64,000 nt of DNA from contig NZ_JACJRS010000006.1 of the NCBI RefSeq assembly GCF_014697375.1, positions 1 to 64,000 of the forward strand, written 5' to 3'. Shown here piece by piece: positions 53,879 through 61,366 of the stretch. Each line of letters begins with the position of its first letter. Within the stretch, counting starts at the first letter, position 1. Origin of the DNA: Phormidium sp. FACHB-1136. Its GTDB lineage: Bacteria > Cyanobacteriota > Cyanobacteriia > Phormidesmidales > Phormidesmidaceae. The position numbers and the translations under genes are program-made. A model generated the notes under the pieces. The model worked only from the letters and a program-made list of their open reading frames with translations. It did not search any database and was not told where the DNA came from.

Positions 53879-54088
53879 ATGAAAATCTTAGACACAGTAG
53901 CCCTAACCCAAAATCTACCCGATCTAGGTTTATACAAAGGCCAAGTTGGCACTATTATCGAAGTCTATGAGCCAACGGTCTTTGAAGTGGAGTTTGTTGA
54001 CCTCAATGGCAAAACCTATGCCGTTGAAACCCTTGAGGCTAGTCAACTGATGCAGCTTTACTATGCGCCCTTGCCCCAAACAGCCTAG
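53879..54088 (+). CDS. DUF4926 protein
   Basis: 69 aa. A small beta-barrel-like protein: LDTVALTQNLPDLGLYKGQVGTIIEVY, quoted in part, and FEVEFVDLNGKTYAVETLEASQLM. This is the DUF4926 pattern, common in cyanobacteria next to toxin genes. It begins 17 bp after the ParE toxin and may be in the same transcript. No activity is known. Confidence 0.8.
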   Translation: MKILDTVALTQNLPDLGLYKGQVGTIIEVYEPTVFEVEFVDLNGKTYAVETLEASQLMQLYYAPLPQTA

Positions 54089-54161
54089 ATGATAGAGCGA
54101 CACAAAACTTTAAGTTTCTATATCAAAGTTGCTCAGCCGTCTTGGTAGTCGAGATGGGGAT

Positions 54162-54431
54162 ATGGGTAACATAGGAACAGTTCCCCTCACCAGAGCTATG
54201 GCACAGGCCACCGACGACAACCCCAATATCAACCCCATCCAGGCGGCGCAAATTCTGGAGGAGATCCGAGCACTACGCCAGGAGGTGGAAGCGGCCAACC
54301 AAAGCACCAATGCCTTTAACCAAAAGTTTGGCACCTACCAAAAGGCAACCCAGTGGGTGGTTCAGCTTGCTTTTAGCCTCATTGCGGTGGCTGCGGTGAC
54401 GGTAATTGTTTCGACGGTGGTGGGAAAGTAG
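54162..54431 (+). CDS. Small membrane protein with coiled coil
   Basis: 89 aa from ATG 54162 (a TTG at 54129 is in frame). An acidic Asn-rich start, a coiled coil (QILEEIRALRQEVEAANQ), the linker TNAFNQKFGTYQKATQW and one membrane helix to the end (VVQLAFSLIAVAAVTVIV). The linker and helix resemble the C-terminal half of the fused protein at 60376. No family is known. Confidence 0.65.
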   Translation: MGNIGTVPLTRAMAQATDDNPNINPIQAAQILEEIRALRQEVEAANQSTNAFNQKFGTYQKATQWVVQLAFSLIAVAAVTVIVSTVVGK

Positions 54432-54492
54432 TGAATTGTTAGGAGTGAAGCGAGTACTCAGTATAGATTTCGCTGTACTCATCTACTCTATA

Positions 54493-55323
54493 TCATGTTT
54501 TTTCAATGAAGCGATGATAATGTTCAGCAAGTAACACCCCGTCTATAGTATTTTTAGCGATCTCTATTTGCTTTAAATACTTACCTTCAAGCTCCATATA
54601 CTGAATATAATCACGCAGAGATGGATGGATGTGGATCACCAAGTCTGCATCTATTGCAAGTAAATACAAATCAAATAGAGTATGAAAGTCCGCTCTAAGT
54701 AGAAGACCATTAGATATATGATTTGTTCCATTTTCGGCGTACGGATGGATATGTGCTGCTTCTAGTGTGTCTTTCACAGAACAACCTGAAATTAGACAGC
54801 AACCATATCGATCAATAAGATTCCTCCTGAATCTAGGCTGTCCTTGCCTGATTGCAATAGATTTAAGAAGTCTTTTTCTTTGCTCTACTGGATTTTCTTT
54901 TTCACAAAAAGGAAATTCCTTGTTATCTATTCTAGAAATTTCTTCTTCTAACTCCGGCGATTCCGAATAATTTTCCTGAGAAAAGCTTTCTATAAGTTGC
55001 CTGATTGAATCAGGAATTGAATAGAGAAATGTTCTTCCTTCATCTGTAACTGTCCAAATCCTACTTTCTTTATCCAAACTCTTTCCATCAGATTTAACTC
55101 TTCCTTTGTGTAAGAGTCTTCCAATAGAAAGCCCTGAAATCTTATCAGTCCATGTATCACCATTTTTTCCAGGTTTATATATCTCTGGAATTCGATATTT
55201 CTTTCTCAGGCGCTCGGCTATAAACTGGTTGCTTGCACTTCCTCCAGCGTCTATAATTTCTCGCAAAATCTCATAACCCAAAACGTCTTTTTGACGCTCT
55301 TTTGAAATCTTCTCCCAGTTCAT
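54493..55323 (-). CDS. HNH endonuclease with N-terminal winged-helix-like domain
   Basis: 276 aa, AT-rich codons. N-terminal (1-110): LREIIDAGGSASNQFIAERL and WTVTDEGRTFLYSI look like a winged-helix restriction-type DNA-binding domain. The C-terminal HNH motif is DTLEAAHIHPYAENGTNHISNGLLLRADFHTLFD, given in part (AAHIHPY, NGLLLRADFHTLFD), the HNH_2 nuclease form with its metal-binding His/Asn. Such proteins are often solitary restriction nucleases (type IV-like or modification-dependent). No methyltransferase adjoins. Promoter side faces 55324-55695. Confidence 0.85.
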   Translation of the reverse strand: MNWEKISKERQKDVLGYEILREIIDAGGSASNQFIAERLRKKYRIPEIYKPGKNGDTWTDKISGLSIGRLLHKGRVKSDGKSLDKESRIWTVTDEGRTFLYSIPDSIRQLIESFSQENYSESPELEEEISRIDNKEFPFCEKENPVEQRKRLLKSIAIRQGQPRFRRNLIDRYGCCLISGCSVKDTLEAAHIHPYAENGTNHISNGLLLRADFHTLFDLYLLAIDADLVIHIHPSLRDYIQYMELEGKYLKQIEIAKNTIDGVLLAEHYHRFIEKT

Positions 55324-55695
55324 ATAACCTCTAAAAGTTCGTAGGATGCGTCAGTAATCTTCAGGATGCACTAGCGACAGCGTAACGCATTACCTCGATA
55401 TAAATTGCCTCTCACCAGATCTCCCACTGTGGAATGGATTAGCAAAGCGTAATCTATTCCACGATGGTATCGGGGTTGATTGTAAACATTTTTGTGATCC
55501 TGAAATTTGCCTTAAATAACCACTTAGTTATCATTGCAAACTAGCTCTTCCGGGTTCAGGATGAAGAGACTCGGCCTTAACGCACTATCTTTAGAGGACA
55601 CCTCGATTAATTGCCTTATTCTGAATCAGAAGAGCCTGAAGCTCCAGTCATTTTAGACTGTTCAGATGCCCAGTAATTCAATTAATTAGGATACC
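55324..55695 (-). other. Intergenic DNA with gene debris
   Basis: About 370 bp. It contains short atgcgt/gcgtaacgcatt repeats and a decayed RelE 3' end (described separately). The HNH gene promoter should be at its left end. Confidence 0.5.
55471..55542 (-). pseudogene. Decayed RelE 3'-end, copy 2
   Basis: The minus strand contains aagtggttattt and aaaaatgtttac in the same spacing as 57377-57438 and the functional-looking end at 52122. The frame is broken. It is recognised by nucleotide pattern only. Confidence 0.45.
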
Positions 55696-56145
55696 CTAGA
55701 AAGAATCAATTATAGCATTCTTGATAGAGTCGATGTAAGCATCTAGCTGTTGAATCTCCTGGCCATTACTATTTGTGCCAATTTTCTTGACTCCATCACC
55801 AACAGCCTTGCCAACGCCTGCCGCACCAATGCCACCTATTAGTGTAATTGCACCAGCGATTGCCGTAGGTGGAAATAGCATTAAAGCCACACCTGTAGCC
55901 ATTGCAGCTAATCCAGCACCCCCAGCCGCTACTGTGGTGATCTCACCGCCTGTTTGAGTGTTATTCATGGCTCTTTGGCATTGAACTTTTGCAGATTCAA
56001 AGCCTTCAATAACTAGCTTTGCTTCCTGCACAGTCATACTAATTCCTTTCCATGAAACTGGTGTTACCTCTGGACGTTCACCTACTTCAACACGATGTTG
56101 TTCCAACATTTGATTTACAAGGTCAACTGCGGCAGTAAGATTCAT
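55696..56145 (-). CDS. Glycine-rich hydrophobic hypothetical protein
   Basis: 149 aa. N-terminal helical part (VDLVNQMLEQHRVEVGERP; LVIEGFESAKVQCQRAM), a Thr/Gly-rich TGGEITTVAAGGAGLAAMATG and a hydrophobic hairpin (VALMLFPPTAIAGAITLIGGIGAAGVGKAVGDGV, quoted in part), then a C-terminal amphipathic helix. The glycine-zipper-like hairpin resembles membrane-inserting or pore-forming segments, but no family is recognised. AT-rich like the HNH gene before it, same strand. Confidence 0.6.
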   Translation of the reverse strand: MNLTAAVDLVNQMLEQHRVEVGERPEVTPVSWKGISMTVQEAKLVIEGFESAKVQCQRAMNNTQTGGEITTVAAGGAGLAAMATGVALMLFPPTAIAGAITLIGGIGAAGVGKAVGDGVKKIGTNSNGQEIQQLDAYIDSIKNAIIDSF

Positions 56146-56291
56146 AAGATATGTCCTCGAATGATCTAGCTTGTAAGTAAAGTCAGCTATGAAATACAGA
56201 GTATCCTTTTCTTAGCCTTTCCCCTAGCTAGAGTTGTATTTCTACTGACTAGGAGCAAAAGAAATCCATGTTGCCAATGGATTAGGGATAA

Positions 56292-56918
56292 TTACCGTTT
56301 GCAACTACGCTTAGATGAGAAATGGTGTACTAATATTGCCCCACTGACGGCTAGATAACCTCCAGTATGGGTGTAAGTCTCCTTGGCGTTAATCAATCCG
56401 ATATTATGGGTTCTTGAACCATAGGAATCCCTAGGGGCTGTTTCGTAAACTAAACCAACACCCATCATCAAGATGCCGACAGCAAACATAGACCAGCTTA
56501 CTAAAATCATGAAGATATTAGGCCCAGTCTCAGAACTTGATTGTGCAGTAGATTGGCTAGCCGCAATTGGCGTATTGATTCTAGTCAATTGCTGATTTAC
56601 TGAGGTCGTATTGGAGCCAGACAATGAAAACGGGTTCGTATCTTGACCGTCCTTAGATAAATGTGCTTTCATTTGCCACTCTGGCTGCCTACCAGTTTCC
56701 CGGCCATAGAACTTGATTAGATCTAGGCCAGAAATATCAAGACTGCATAAGGCATCCATAATTTTCTGTCTCAGGCTTTCATACTCAGCGCTTTTACCAT
56801 GTTGACGGTTAAGCACGATAGTTAATTGAGAACCAGATGAACTAACTTGGGGGGTAATATCTTGTCCAGTTAGTGCAGAACTGATTGCGGACTTAATTGG
56901 AGCCAGATCGATAGGCAT
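56292..56918 (-). CDS. Hypothetical protein with C-terminal membrane hairpin
   Basis: 208 aa from ATG 56918 (an ATG at 56945 adds nine residues). The N-terminal domain (1-90) is IDLAPIKSAISSALTGQDIT, then LTIVLNRQHGKSAEYESLRQ and LDISGLDLIKFYGRETGRQPEWQ, which read like a conserved globular domain. A Ser/Thr linker precedes two membrane segments (about 135-158, IFMILVSWSMFAVGILMMGVGLVY, and 180-197, GGYLAVSGAILVHHF). Function is unknown. It precedes the 55696 gene on the same strand. Confidence 0.65.
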   Translation of the reverse strand: MPIDLAPIKSAISSALTGQDITPQVSSSGSQLTIVLNRQHGKSAEYESLRQKIMDALCSLDISGLDLIKFYGRETGRQPEWQMKAHLSKDGQDTNPFSLSGSNTTSVNQQLTRINTPIAASQSTAQSSSETGPNIFMILVSWSMFAVGILMMGVGLVYETAPRDSYGSRTHNIGLINAKETYTHTGGYLAVSGAILVHHFSSKRSCKR

Positions 56919-56945
56919 AGTCAAATTCTCTCGCTCATGCGACAA

Positions 56946-57376
56946 CTAGTAGCAGGCGCTACCTTGCTTGAGTTGTAGCTCTTAGGATACGTTATGCTAT
57001 TGCTAAAATATCTATTTTTTGCACAGCATAGATGACGCTTTGCTAATTCACGTCATACCCCAAAAGACCACACCAATTATGGTGTAGTGAATACGTTATC
57101 GGTTCAGCGACCAAGAAGACAGACCAAACGACTAGGCTCAGTAGACGCTTGAGTCTCTGAGCGTTGGCAGATGAACATTAAGCACAACTCATCTACCTAT
57201 TTAAGAATACCCGCATGGGCAGAAAATCAACTTCTTGCAAAACTAAAATCAATGCTTCTTAGGATATGCTGACAATAACGCAACACTCCAACATCTATCA
57301 GAATTTTTCTTCAAAAAACCTCCACTGTATGGATGACGCTACACTAGTCAATCCCACAGTGCTTCTGGGGTTAGCC
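56946..57376. other. AT-rich intergenic region
   Basis: About 430 bp with no credible frame, hairpin or array. Composition stays AT-rich. The right end meets a toxin remnant. Confidence 0.5.
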
Positions 57377-57438
57377 GTAAACATTTTTCGGTGCTGACAT
57401 CAGTCCAAAATAACCACTTGGTTTTCACTGTCAACCTT
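57377..57438 (-). pseudogene. RelE 3'-end remnant, copy 3
   Basis: The minus strand reads KVDSENQVVILD, a stop, then CQHRKMF, matching KVDDENQVVILGQCQHRKSF at the end of the 52122 gene. It ends at the VapC stop codon, so the VapBC module replaced the rest. Confidence 0.7.
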
Positions 57439-57826
57439 ACTGAGGTTCCCAGAGGCGCTGGATCGGGTAGGCATCCATCTGGCTATCCTGGCTGACAAGG
57501 AACAGATTATGATTGATAGCCTGGGCAATAAGGATTCTGTCAAAAGGATCACGGTGGTGCAGAGGCAACGATAGATAAACCTCCAAGGCTTTGAACGTGA
57601 TAGGCAATGACGTAATACCCAAGGCTACCAAGTTAGGCTCAAGGGTGCTAAACGGGGCAGAGAGAGCGAGTTTACCAATGTTGGCCTTAATAGCAATTTC
57701 CCAAAGAGAAGCAATGCTGACAAAAACAGTGGGAGTAGTTTCAATTTGGGTGCGGGTAAGAGCAGGGAGTCGGGTATCGTTATCGAGAAACCAGATCAGA
57801 GCGTGGGTATCAAGCAAGAGGGTCAT
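57437..57826 (-). CDS. vapC: VapC-type PIN-domain toxin
   Basis: 129 aa. The acidic PIN residues are at LLLDTHALIWFL (Asp), ASLWEIAIKANIGKL (Glu) and HHRDPFDRILIAQA (Asp pair), the RNase site of the family. Length is normal. It begins 3 nt after the stop of its antitoxin. It is expected to cut specific tRNA or rRNA when free. Confidence 0.9.
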   Translation of the reverse strand: MTLLLDTHALIWFLDNDTRLPALTRTQIETTPTVFVSIASLWEIAIKANIGKLALSAPFSTLEPNLVALGITSLPITFKALEVYLSLPLHHRDPFDRILIAQAINHNLFLVSQDSQMDAYPIQRLWEPQ

Positions 57827-57828
57827 GG

Positions 57829-58053
57829 CTACATGTAGTCTTTGAGATCTTCTAAAGGCGCGTCAAAGTCATCAGCCATGGTGAACATTCCTTTCATCGT
57901 TCCAGCTTGGCGATATTGCCCAGGCGATGCCTCAGAGGATAGATTTTTTTCATATTTAGCCGCTAGATATTCAGCATAATGAAGGACTTCTGTTTGCAAA
58001 TCTGGAGAGAGTTTCTCAATCGTTTCAATTAACTGACTCGATAGCATCGACAT
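57829..58053 (-). CDS. vapB: VapB-type antitoxin (DUF2281-like)
   Basis: 74 aa. The N-terminal helix LIETIEKLSPDLQTEVLHYAEYL, given in part (KLSPDLQTEVLHYAEYL), is the DUF2281 pattern found beside PIN toxins; the C-terminal GTMKGMFTMADDFDAPLEDL is the toxin-binding tail. It lies directly upstream of vapC with 2 nt between stop and start. Confidence 0.85.
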   Translation of the reverse strand: MSMLSSQLIETIEKLSPDLQTEVLHYAEYLAAKYEKNLSSEASPGQYRQAGTMKGMFTMADDFDAPLEDLKDYM

Positions 58054-58139
58054 TCTCCCTAGAAAGAATCAGAGTTTTCTTTGTGGGCTTAGACTTGGCC
58101 TTGGTCTTAATATCAGATCATTGCCCCTGGATAAAATTT

Positions 58140-58364
58140 TTATAATTCTAATCGACCTTTCACCACTTCCCAAGAAGAGCCTATTTTTGGATCTGCCTGA
58201 TATTGCTCCAACCGTCGATCAAGTTCCTGGGTTTGTGCATCGGTCCACGGCAATTCATCTGACTCAGCCAGAATACTATCCCAAAGATCCTCAGCTAACT
58301 GAATACGCTCCGCCACACTAAGCTGAGAAATCTCCATTTTCAGCAGCGGATGGCCACTCATCAC
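58140..58364 (-). CDS. Addiction-module antitoxin-type protein, orphan
   Basis: 74 aa. The pattern EISQLSVAERIQLAEDLWDSI followed by a short acidic LPWTDAQTQELDRRLEQY matches the TIGR02574 addiction-module family, whose partner is usually a RelE-type toxin directly downstream. No such toxin follows; vapB begins 86 bp away. Either the partner was lost or it acts on another RelE in this cluster, such as 52122. The stop region at 58140 is AT-rich. Confidence 0.8.
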   Translation of the reverse strand: MMSGHPLLKMEISQLSVAERIQLAEDLWDSILAESDELPWTDAQTQELDRRLEQYQADPKIGSSWEVVKGRLEL

Positions 58365-58514
58365 AAAACCTAGCAGAACAATGCACCTATCTTAACTTCA
58401 TTGTCTGCGGATTGCCTCAGTTCAACCCAAGCGTCTAAGCCAAGGCTACAGATGTCTATGCCTAACAGCTTCCAACATAGCTACCGTGGATAACACCTTA
58501 TCCCATGCCCCTGT

Positions 58515-58562
58515 CTCATCCTAGTCAGGCATAATGGGAGGTAGGTACAGCATTGTCATCCT
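58515..58562 (+). repeat. Leader repeat, copy B (before nuclease-like gene)
   Basis: Matches copy A almost exactly from ctcatcctagtcaggcataat through gggaggtaggtaca. It lies 12-60 bp before the ATG at 58574. Confidence 0.85.
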
Positions 58563-58573
58563 CCCAAGCATCC

Positions 58574-59272
58574 ATGGCAGACCCCGTTACCCTTCAGGAT
58601 ATCTACGACCTCTTCAAAGCCTCCCAGGCCGACCTCCAAGCCTCGCGAGAAGAATTTGATCGTCGCATGGCAGAATCTAAAGCCGAAGCAGAGCGGCAGA
58701 TGGCAGAGGCTAAAGCCTCGCGAGAAGAATTTGATCGCCGTATGGCAGAAGCTAAAGCCGAAGCAGACCAGCGCATGGCGGAAGCTAAAGTCGAAGCAGA
58801 TCGGCGTATGGCAAAATTGGAAGAAATTGCCGCCAACACCAGCCGGGAAGTAGGGCGTTTGGGTGATCGTTGGGGCACCTTCGTTGAGAACTTGGTTGAA
58901 CCAGCGGTATTGCGGTTATTTCAAGCACGAGGCATAGACATTCAAACCACCTATCGCCGAGCCAAATCCACCCGTCCCGCCGCCCGAATGGAAATTGATA
59001 TTCTGGCCATTGATGGCGATGTGGCCGTAGCGATTGAAGTCAAATCTCGACTCACCCAGCAAGATATCGATGACCTATGTGAAAAGCTTCAGAAATTTAA
59101 GCTTGCCTTCCCAGCATACGCATCCCATCGAATCTATGGAGCCGTTGCCGCCATTGAATTTGTGCAAGACGTAGACCGCTACGCCTACCGCAAAGGTCTA
59201 TTTGTCATTCGCCAGTGCGGCGACTCTGTAGAACTAGCCAATGATGAGAGCTTTCAGCCTAGAGCCTGGTAA
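58574..59272 (+). CDS. Coiled-coil plus PD-(D/E)XK nuclease-like protein (DUF3782-like), copy 2
   Basis: 232 aa from ATG 58574, as in its paralogues. MADPVTLQDIYDLFKAS is followed by a long coiled coil (about 20-85) of repeating REEFDRRMAEAKAEAD-type heptads, roughly 40 residues longer than copy 1, and then NTSREVGRLGDRWGTFVEN and the nuclease-like EIDILAIDGDVAVAIEVKSRL. It is followed 6 bp later by DUF2283 and its coupled partner; leader copy B precedes it, so the three form one cassette. Substrate is unknown; the coiled coil may set oligomerisation or a partner. Confidence 0.8.
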   Translation: MADPVTLQDIYDLFKASQADLQASREEFDRRMAESKAEAERQMAEAKASREEFDRRMAEAKAEADQRMAEAKVEADRRMAKLEEIAANTSREVGRLGDRWGTFVENLVEPAVLRLFQARGIDIQTTYRRAKSTRPAARMEIDILAIDGDVAVAIEVKSRLTQQDIDDLCEKLQKFKLAFPAYASHRIYGAVAAIEFVQDVDRYAYRKGLFVIRQCGDSVELANDESFQPRAW

Positions 59273-59278
59273 TCGATC

Positions 59279-59476
59279 ATGAAGACTTTGAAAATTTACC
59301 ACGACAAACTTGGTAAAACCCTCACTGTCTGGTTTAGCGATCCATCCCAAGAGTTTATCACCGAAGAAACTGGGGAGGAGATTTTGTTGATGAAGAATCA
59401 GGTTGGCACCGTGATTGGCTTTGAACACTTAAACTATGAACCGACCAAAGACAAAATTTTCAAAATCGAAAAATGA
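59279..59476 (+). CDS. DUF2283 protein, copy 2
   Basis: 65 aa, closely similar to the 52411 copy (LKIYHDKLGKTLTVWFSDP; EEFITEETGEEILLMKN). It begins 6 bp after the nuclease-like gene and overlaps the next ATG at its stop. The pair of copies shows it is part of a recurring unit rather than a solitary small gene. Confidence 0.8.
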   Translation: MKTLKIYHDKLGKTLTVWFSDPSQEFITEETGEEILLMKNQVGTVIGFEHLNYEPTKDKIFKIEK

Positions 59477-59724
59477 TGCAGCTAAAACCGCGTGACATCG
59501 CCATTCAAAACAGCACACTCAAAGTTCTAATCCAAGAACTTGGTCAAGAATGTAAACGAGTGATGGAGCTAATTTCACAGCTTCAGTTATCTAACTTGCA
59601 AGAAGACCAAAAAAACGAAATTCTTTCTAGCCTAATTGTTTCATCCATCTATCTTAACAGCCATTGCAACGAAGCTTTTCAAGATTTACTAGCAGATGAA
59701 CTAGATCGTTTATCCGATACTTAG
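59473..59724 (+). CDS. 83-aa helical partner of DUF2283, copy 2
   Basis: 83 aa, differing from copy 1 at about ten positions (for example KNEILSSLIV, LNSHCNEAFQDL, LADELDRLSDT). The same ATGATG overlap with the DUF2283 stop is kept. Conservation of both proteins with coupled translation suggests selection for the pair. Confidence 0.7.
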   Translation: MMQLKPRDIAIQNSTLKVLIQELGQECKRVMELISQLQLSNLQEDQKNEILSSLIVSSIYLNSHCNEAFQDLLADELDRLSDT

Positions 59725-59845
59725 CTTATTAGAATGAGCTAGCGACAGCGCACGAATCTGCTTTATTTTCCCCTCGTTCTAATCCAATGAGCTACATTCC
59801 TAGATACCCTAGGATAAAATTGAGACATTACTTTTGGTGGCAACT

Positions 59846-60043
59846 ATGTTAAAAACCCTATGGACCACAGTTCGGCAAGGCAAGATTGAACTCCTGGAAT
59901 CAGAAGAACTCCCAGAAGGCGTAAGAGTTCTTGTCACCGTCCTCCCCGACGACGAAACTGAATTTTGGCAAACCGCCAGCCAACCCTCCCTAGATGCCGT
60001 TTGGGATAACACCGAGGATGATGTCTATGCCGAACTACTCTAA
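59846..60043 (+). CDS. Antitoxin-like protein before MazF/PemK-type toxin
   Basis: 65 aa from ATG 59846. N-terminal LKTLWTTVRQGKIELLES and LPEGVRVLVTVLP form a strand-rich start of the kind seen in AbrB/DUF104-like antitoxins; the acidic end (WDNTEDDVYAELL) is the toxin-binding tail. Its last 17 bases overlap the toxin gene. A related tail (YSEDDAIYDAL) is in the orphan at 61367. Confidence 0.75.
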   Translation: MLKTLWTTVRQGKIELLESEELPEGVRVLVTVLPDDETEFWQTASQPSLDAVWDNTEDDVYAELL

Positions 60044-60356
60044 GCACGACATTATCTTAGTCCGTTATCCGTTCTCAGACCTGTCCGCCTCAAAAGTAAG
60101 ACCTACTGTTATCGTCAGCGCACCCCATCCATCTCAAGACCTTTTTATTACACCCTTGACCAGCAAAATAAATTCACTGTTGGCCGGAGAATTTATCCTG
60201 TCTAACTGGAAAGAGTCCGGCTTAAATATAGCAACAGCAGTTAAAAGAGGTGTGTACACAGTTCATAAAAGCTTGGTGTTCAAGGTCATTGATCAGCTAA
60301 ATACTGCTGATGCTAATCAGCTTGAAGAATCCTTGCGATACTGGTTTGGTCTGTAG
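60027..60356 (+). CDS. MazF/PemK-superfamily toxin
   Basis: 109 aa from ATG 60027, inside the antitoxin end. SKHDIILVRYPFSDLSASKVRPTVIVS contains the family's P-x-SD-x4-K-x-RP-x-VIVS block; TPLTSKINSLLAGEF and the late VKRGVYTVHKSL follow. These enzymes are sequence-specific mRNA endonucleases. Module order and overlap are as in other chromosomal pairs. It appears intact. Confidence 0.85.
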   Translation: MPNYSKHDIILVRYPFSDLSASKVRPTVIVSAPHPSQDLFITPLTSKINSLLAGEFILSNWKESGLNIATAVKRGVYTVHKSLVFKVIDQLNTADANQLEESLRYWFGL

Positions 60357-60375
60357 TTTATACGAATGATGCCGT

Positions 60376-60684
60376 ATGGCCATCCTCATCTCCCTACCCC
60401 CCGACCTTGAAGCCAAACTTCAGGCCAAAGCCGAACGCCAAGGACAAGACATCGCCGTTGTCGCCGCCGACCTCCTCAGCGACATCCTAGAATGGGACGA
60501 AGACGATACCGAAGCCGCCATCCAATGCAAGGCATCGCAAGTAAATCAGCGTATAGCTACCGTTAATCAGGATTCTGATAATCATTACAATTCAACCCAG
60601 TGGATGATGCCGCTTTCCTTTATTCTCATTGCCATTGCCACAATCACCGTCATTGCTTCAAGAATTTTTGACACACTAAGCTAG
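60376..60684 (+). CDS. Antitoxin head fused to a membrane tail
   Basis: 102 aa. Residues 1-54 are almost identical, at DNA level too, to the 53266 antitoxin (MAILISLPPDLEAKL; VAADLLSDILEW). After that the sequence switches to SQVNQRIATVNQDSDNHYNS, then TQWMMPLSFILIAIATITVIAS, a membrane helix like that of the 54162 protein. No toxin follows; the MntA/HepT pair starts 60 bp later. A chimera formed by recombination between island genes is the simplest reading; whether it is made or functional is unknown. Confidence 0.7.
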   Translation: MAILISLPPDLEAKLQAKAERQGQDIAVVAADLLSDILEWDEDDTEAAIQCKASQVNQRIATVNQDSDNHYNSTQWMMPLSFILIAIATITVIASRIFDTLS

Positions 60685-60744
60685 TGATCTATAAAAATAC
60701 CTATGGCGAGATAGATTGTTTATCTGACCAATAGCGAGTTAATC

Positions 60745-61035
60745 ATGAAACGACAAGATGTCCTAACACTAATTCAGTCACACCAAGCTCATCTAGAAGC
60801 TCTTGGTGTCAAAACCCTAGAGCTATTCGGTTCTGTTGCCCGTGATGAAGCTGGCCCCACTAGCGACGTTGACTTTTTAGTTGAGTTCAGTCTAGAACCC
60901 ACCTTATTCGATCTATTCAACGTGCAGCACTACCTAGAAGATATCCTGGGTTGCTCTGTAGATTTAGGCACCCGCGCCGCCCTCAAAGCCCACCTTCGCA
61001 TTTCCGCCACCCAGGAAGCGATCCGTGTCTTCTAG
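60745..61035 (+). CDS. mntA: MntA-type nucleotidyltransferase antitoxin
   Basis: 96 aa. The nucleotidyltransferase core is LELFGSVARDEAGPTSDVDFLVEF, cited in part (GSVARDE..SDVDFLVEF): G-S-x10-D-x-D. In MntA/HepT systems this enzyme adds AMP to the HEPN toxin (known for homologues). It overlaps the next gene by 11 nt. Confidence 0.88.
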   Translation: MKRQDVLTLIQSHQAHLEALGVKTLELFGSVARDEAGPTSDVDFLVEFSLEPTLFDLFNVQHYLEDILGCSVDLGTRAALKAHLRISATQEAIRVF

Positions 61036-61366
61036 AGACTGGCATCTCCGCATTTATGATATTTTGTCCGCAATGCAGTCTATTCAAACTCTCACAGAAA
61101 ATCTGAGTTTTGAAGACTTTGCGTCAGACGAAATCCTAGTTAAGGCTGTGCTCTATGACTTCATTGTTATCGGAGAAGCATCAGCCAACGTACCCGCTAG
61201 TGTTCAAGAACAGTATCCCAATATCCCCTGGCGATCTATGAAAGATATGCGAAACATCGCCGCCCATGAGTATTTCCAAGTAGATCTGCCAACAGTCTGG
61301 CGAACAATCAAGAAAAGCCTACCTCCCCTTGTCCAGCCCCTTTTAGACTTGTCAGAATCTCAATAA
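61025..61366 (+). CDS. hepT: HepT-type HEPN toxin
   Basis: 113 aa with a GTG start at 61025 inside mntA. All-helical; the RX4H active-site motif is RNIAAH in MKDMRNIAAHEYF, followed by the Tyr targeted by AMPylation in related toxins. IGEASANVP precedes it as usual. The protein is predicted to be an RNase. The module appears intact; its stop abuts the stop of the convergent 61367 gene. Confidence 0.88.
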   Translation: MSSRDWHLRIYDILSAMQSIQTLTENLSFEDFASDEILVKAVLYDFIVIGEASANVPASVQEQYPNIPWRSMKDMRNIAAHEYFQVDLPTVWRTIKKSLPPLVQPLLDLSESQ

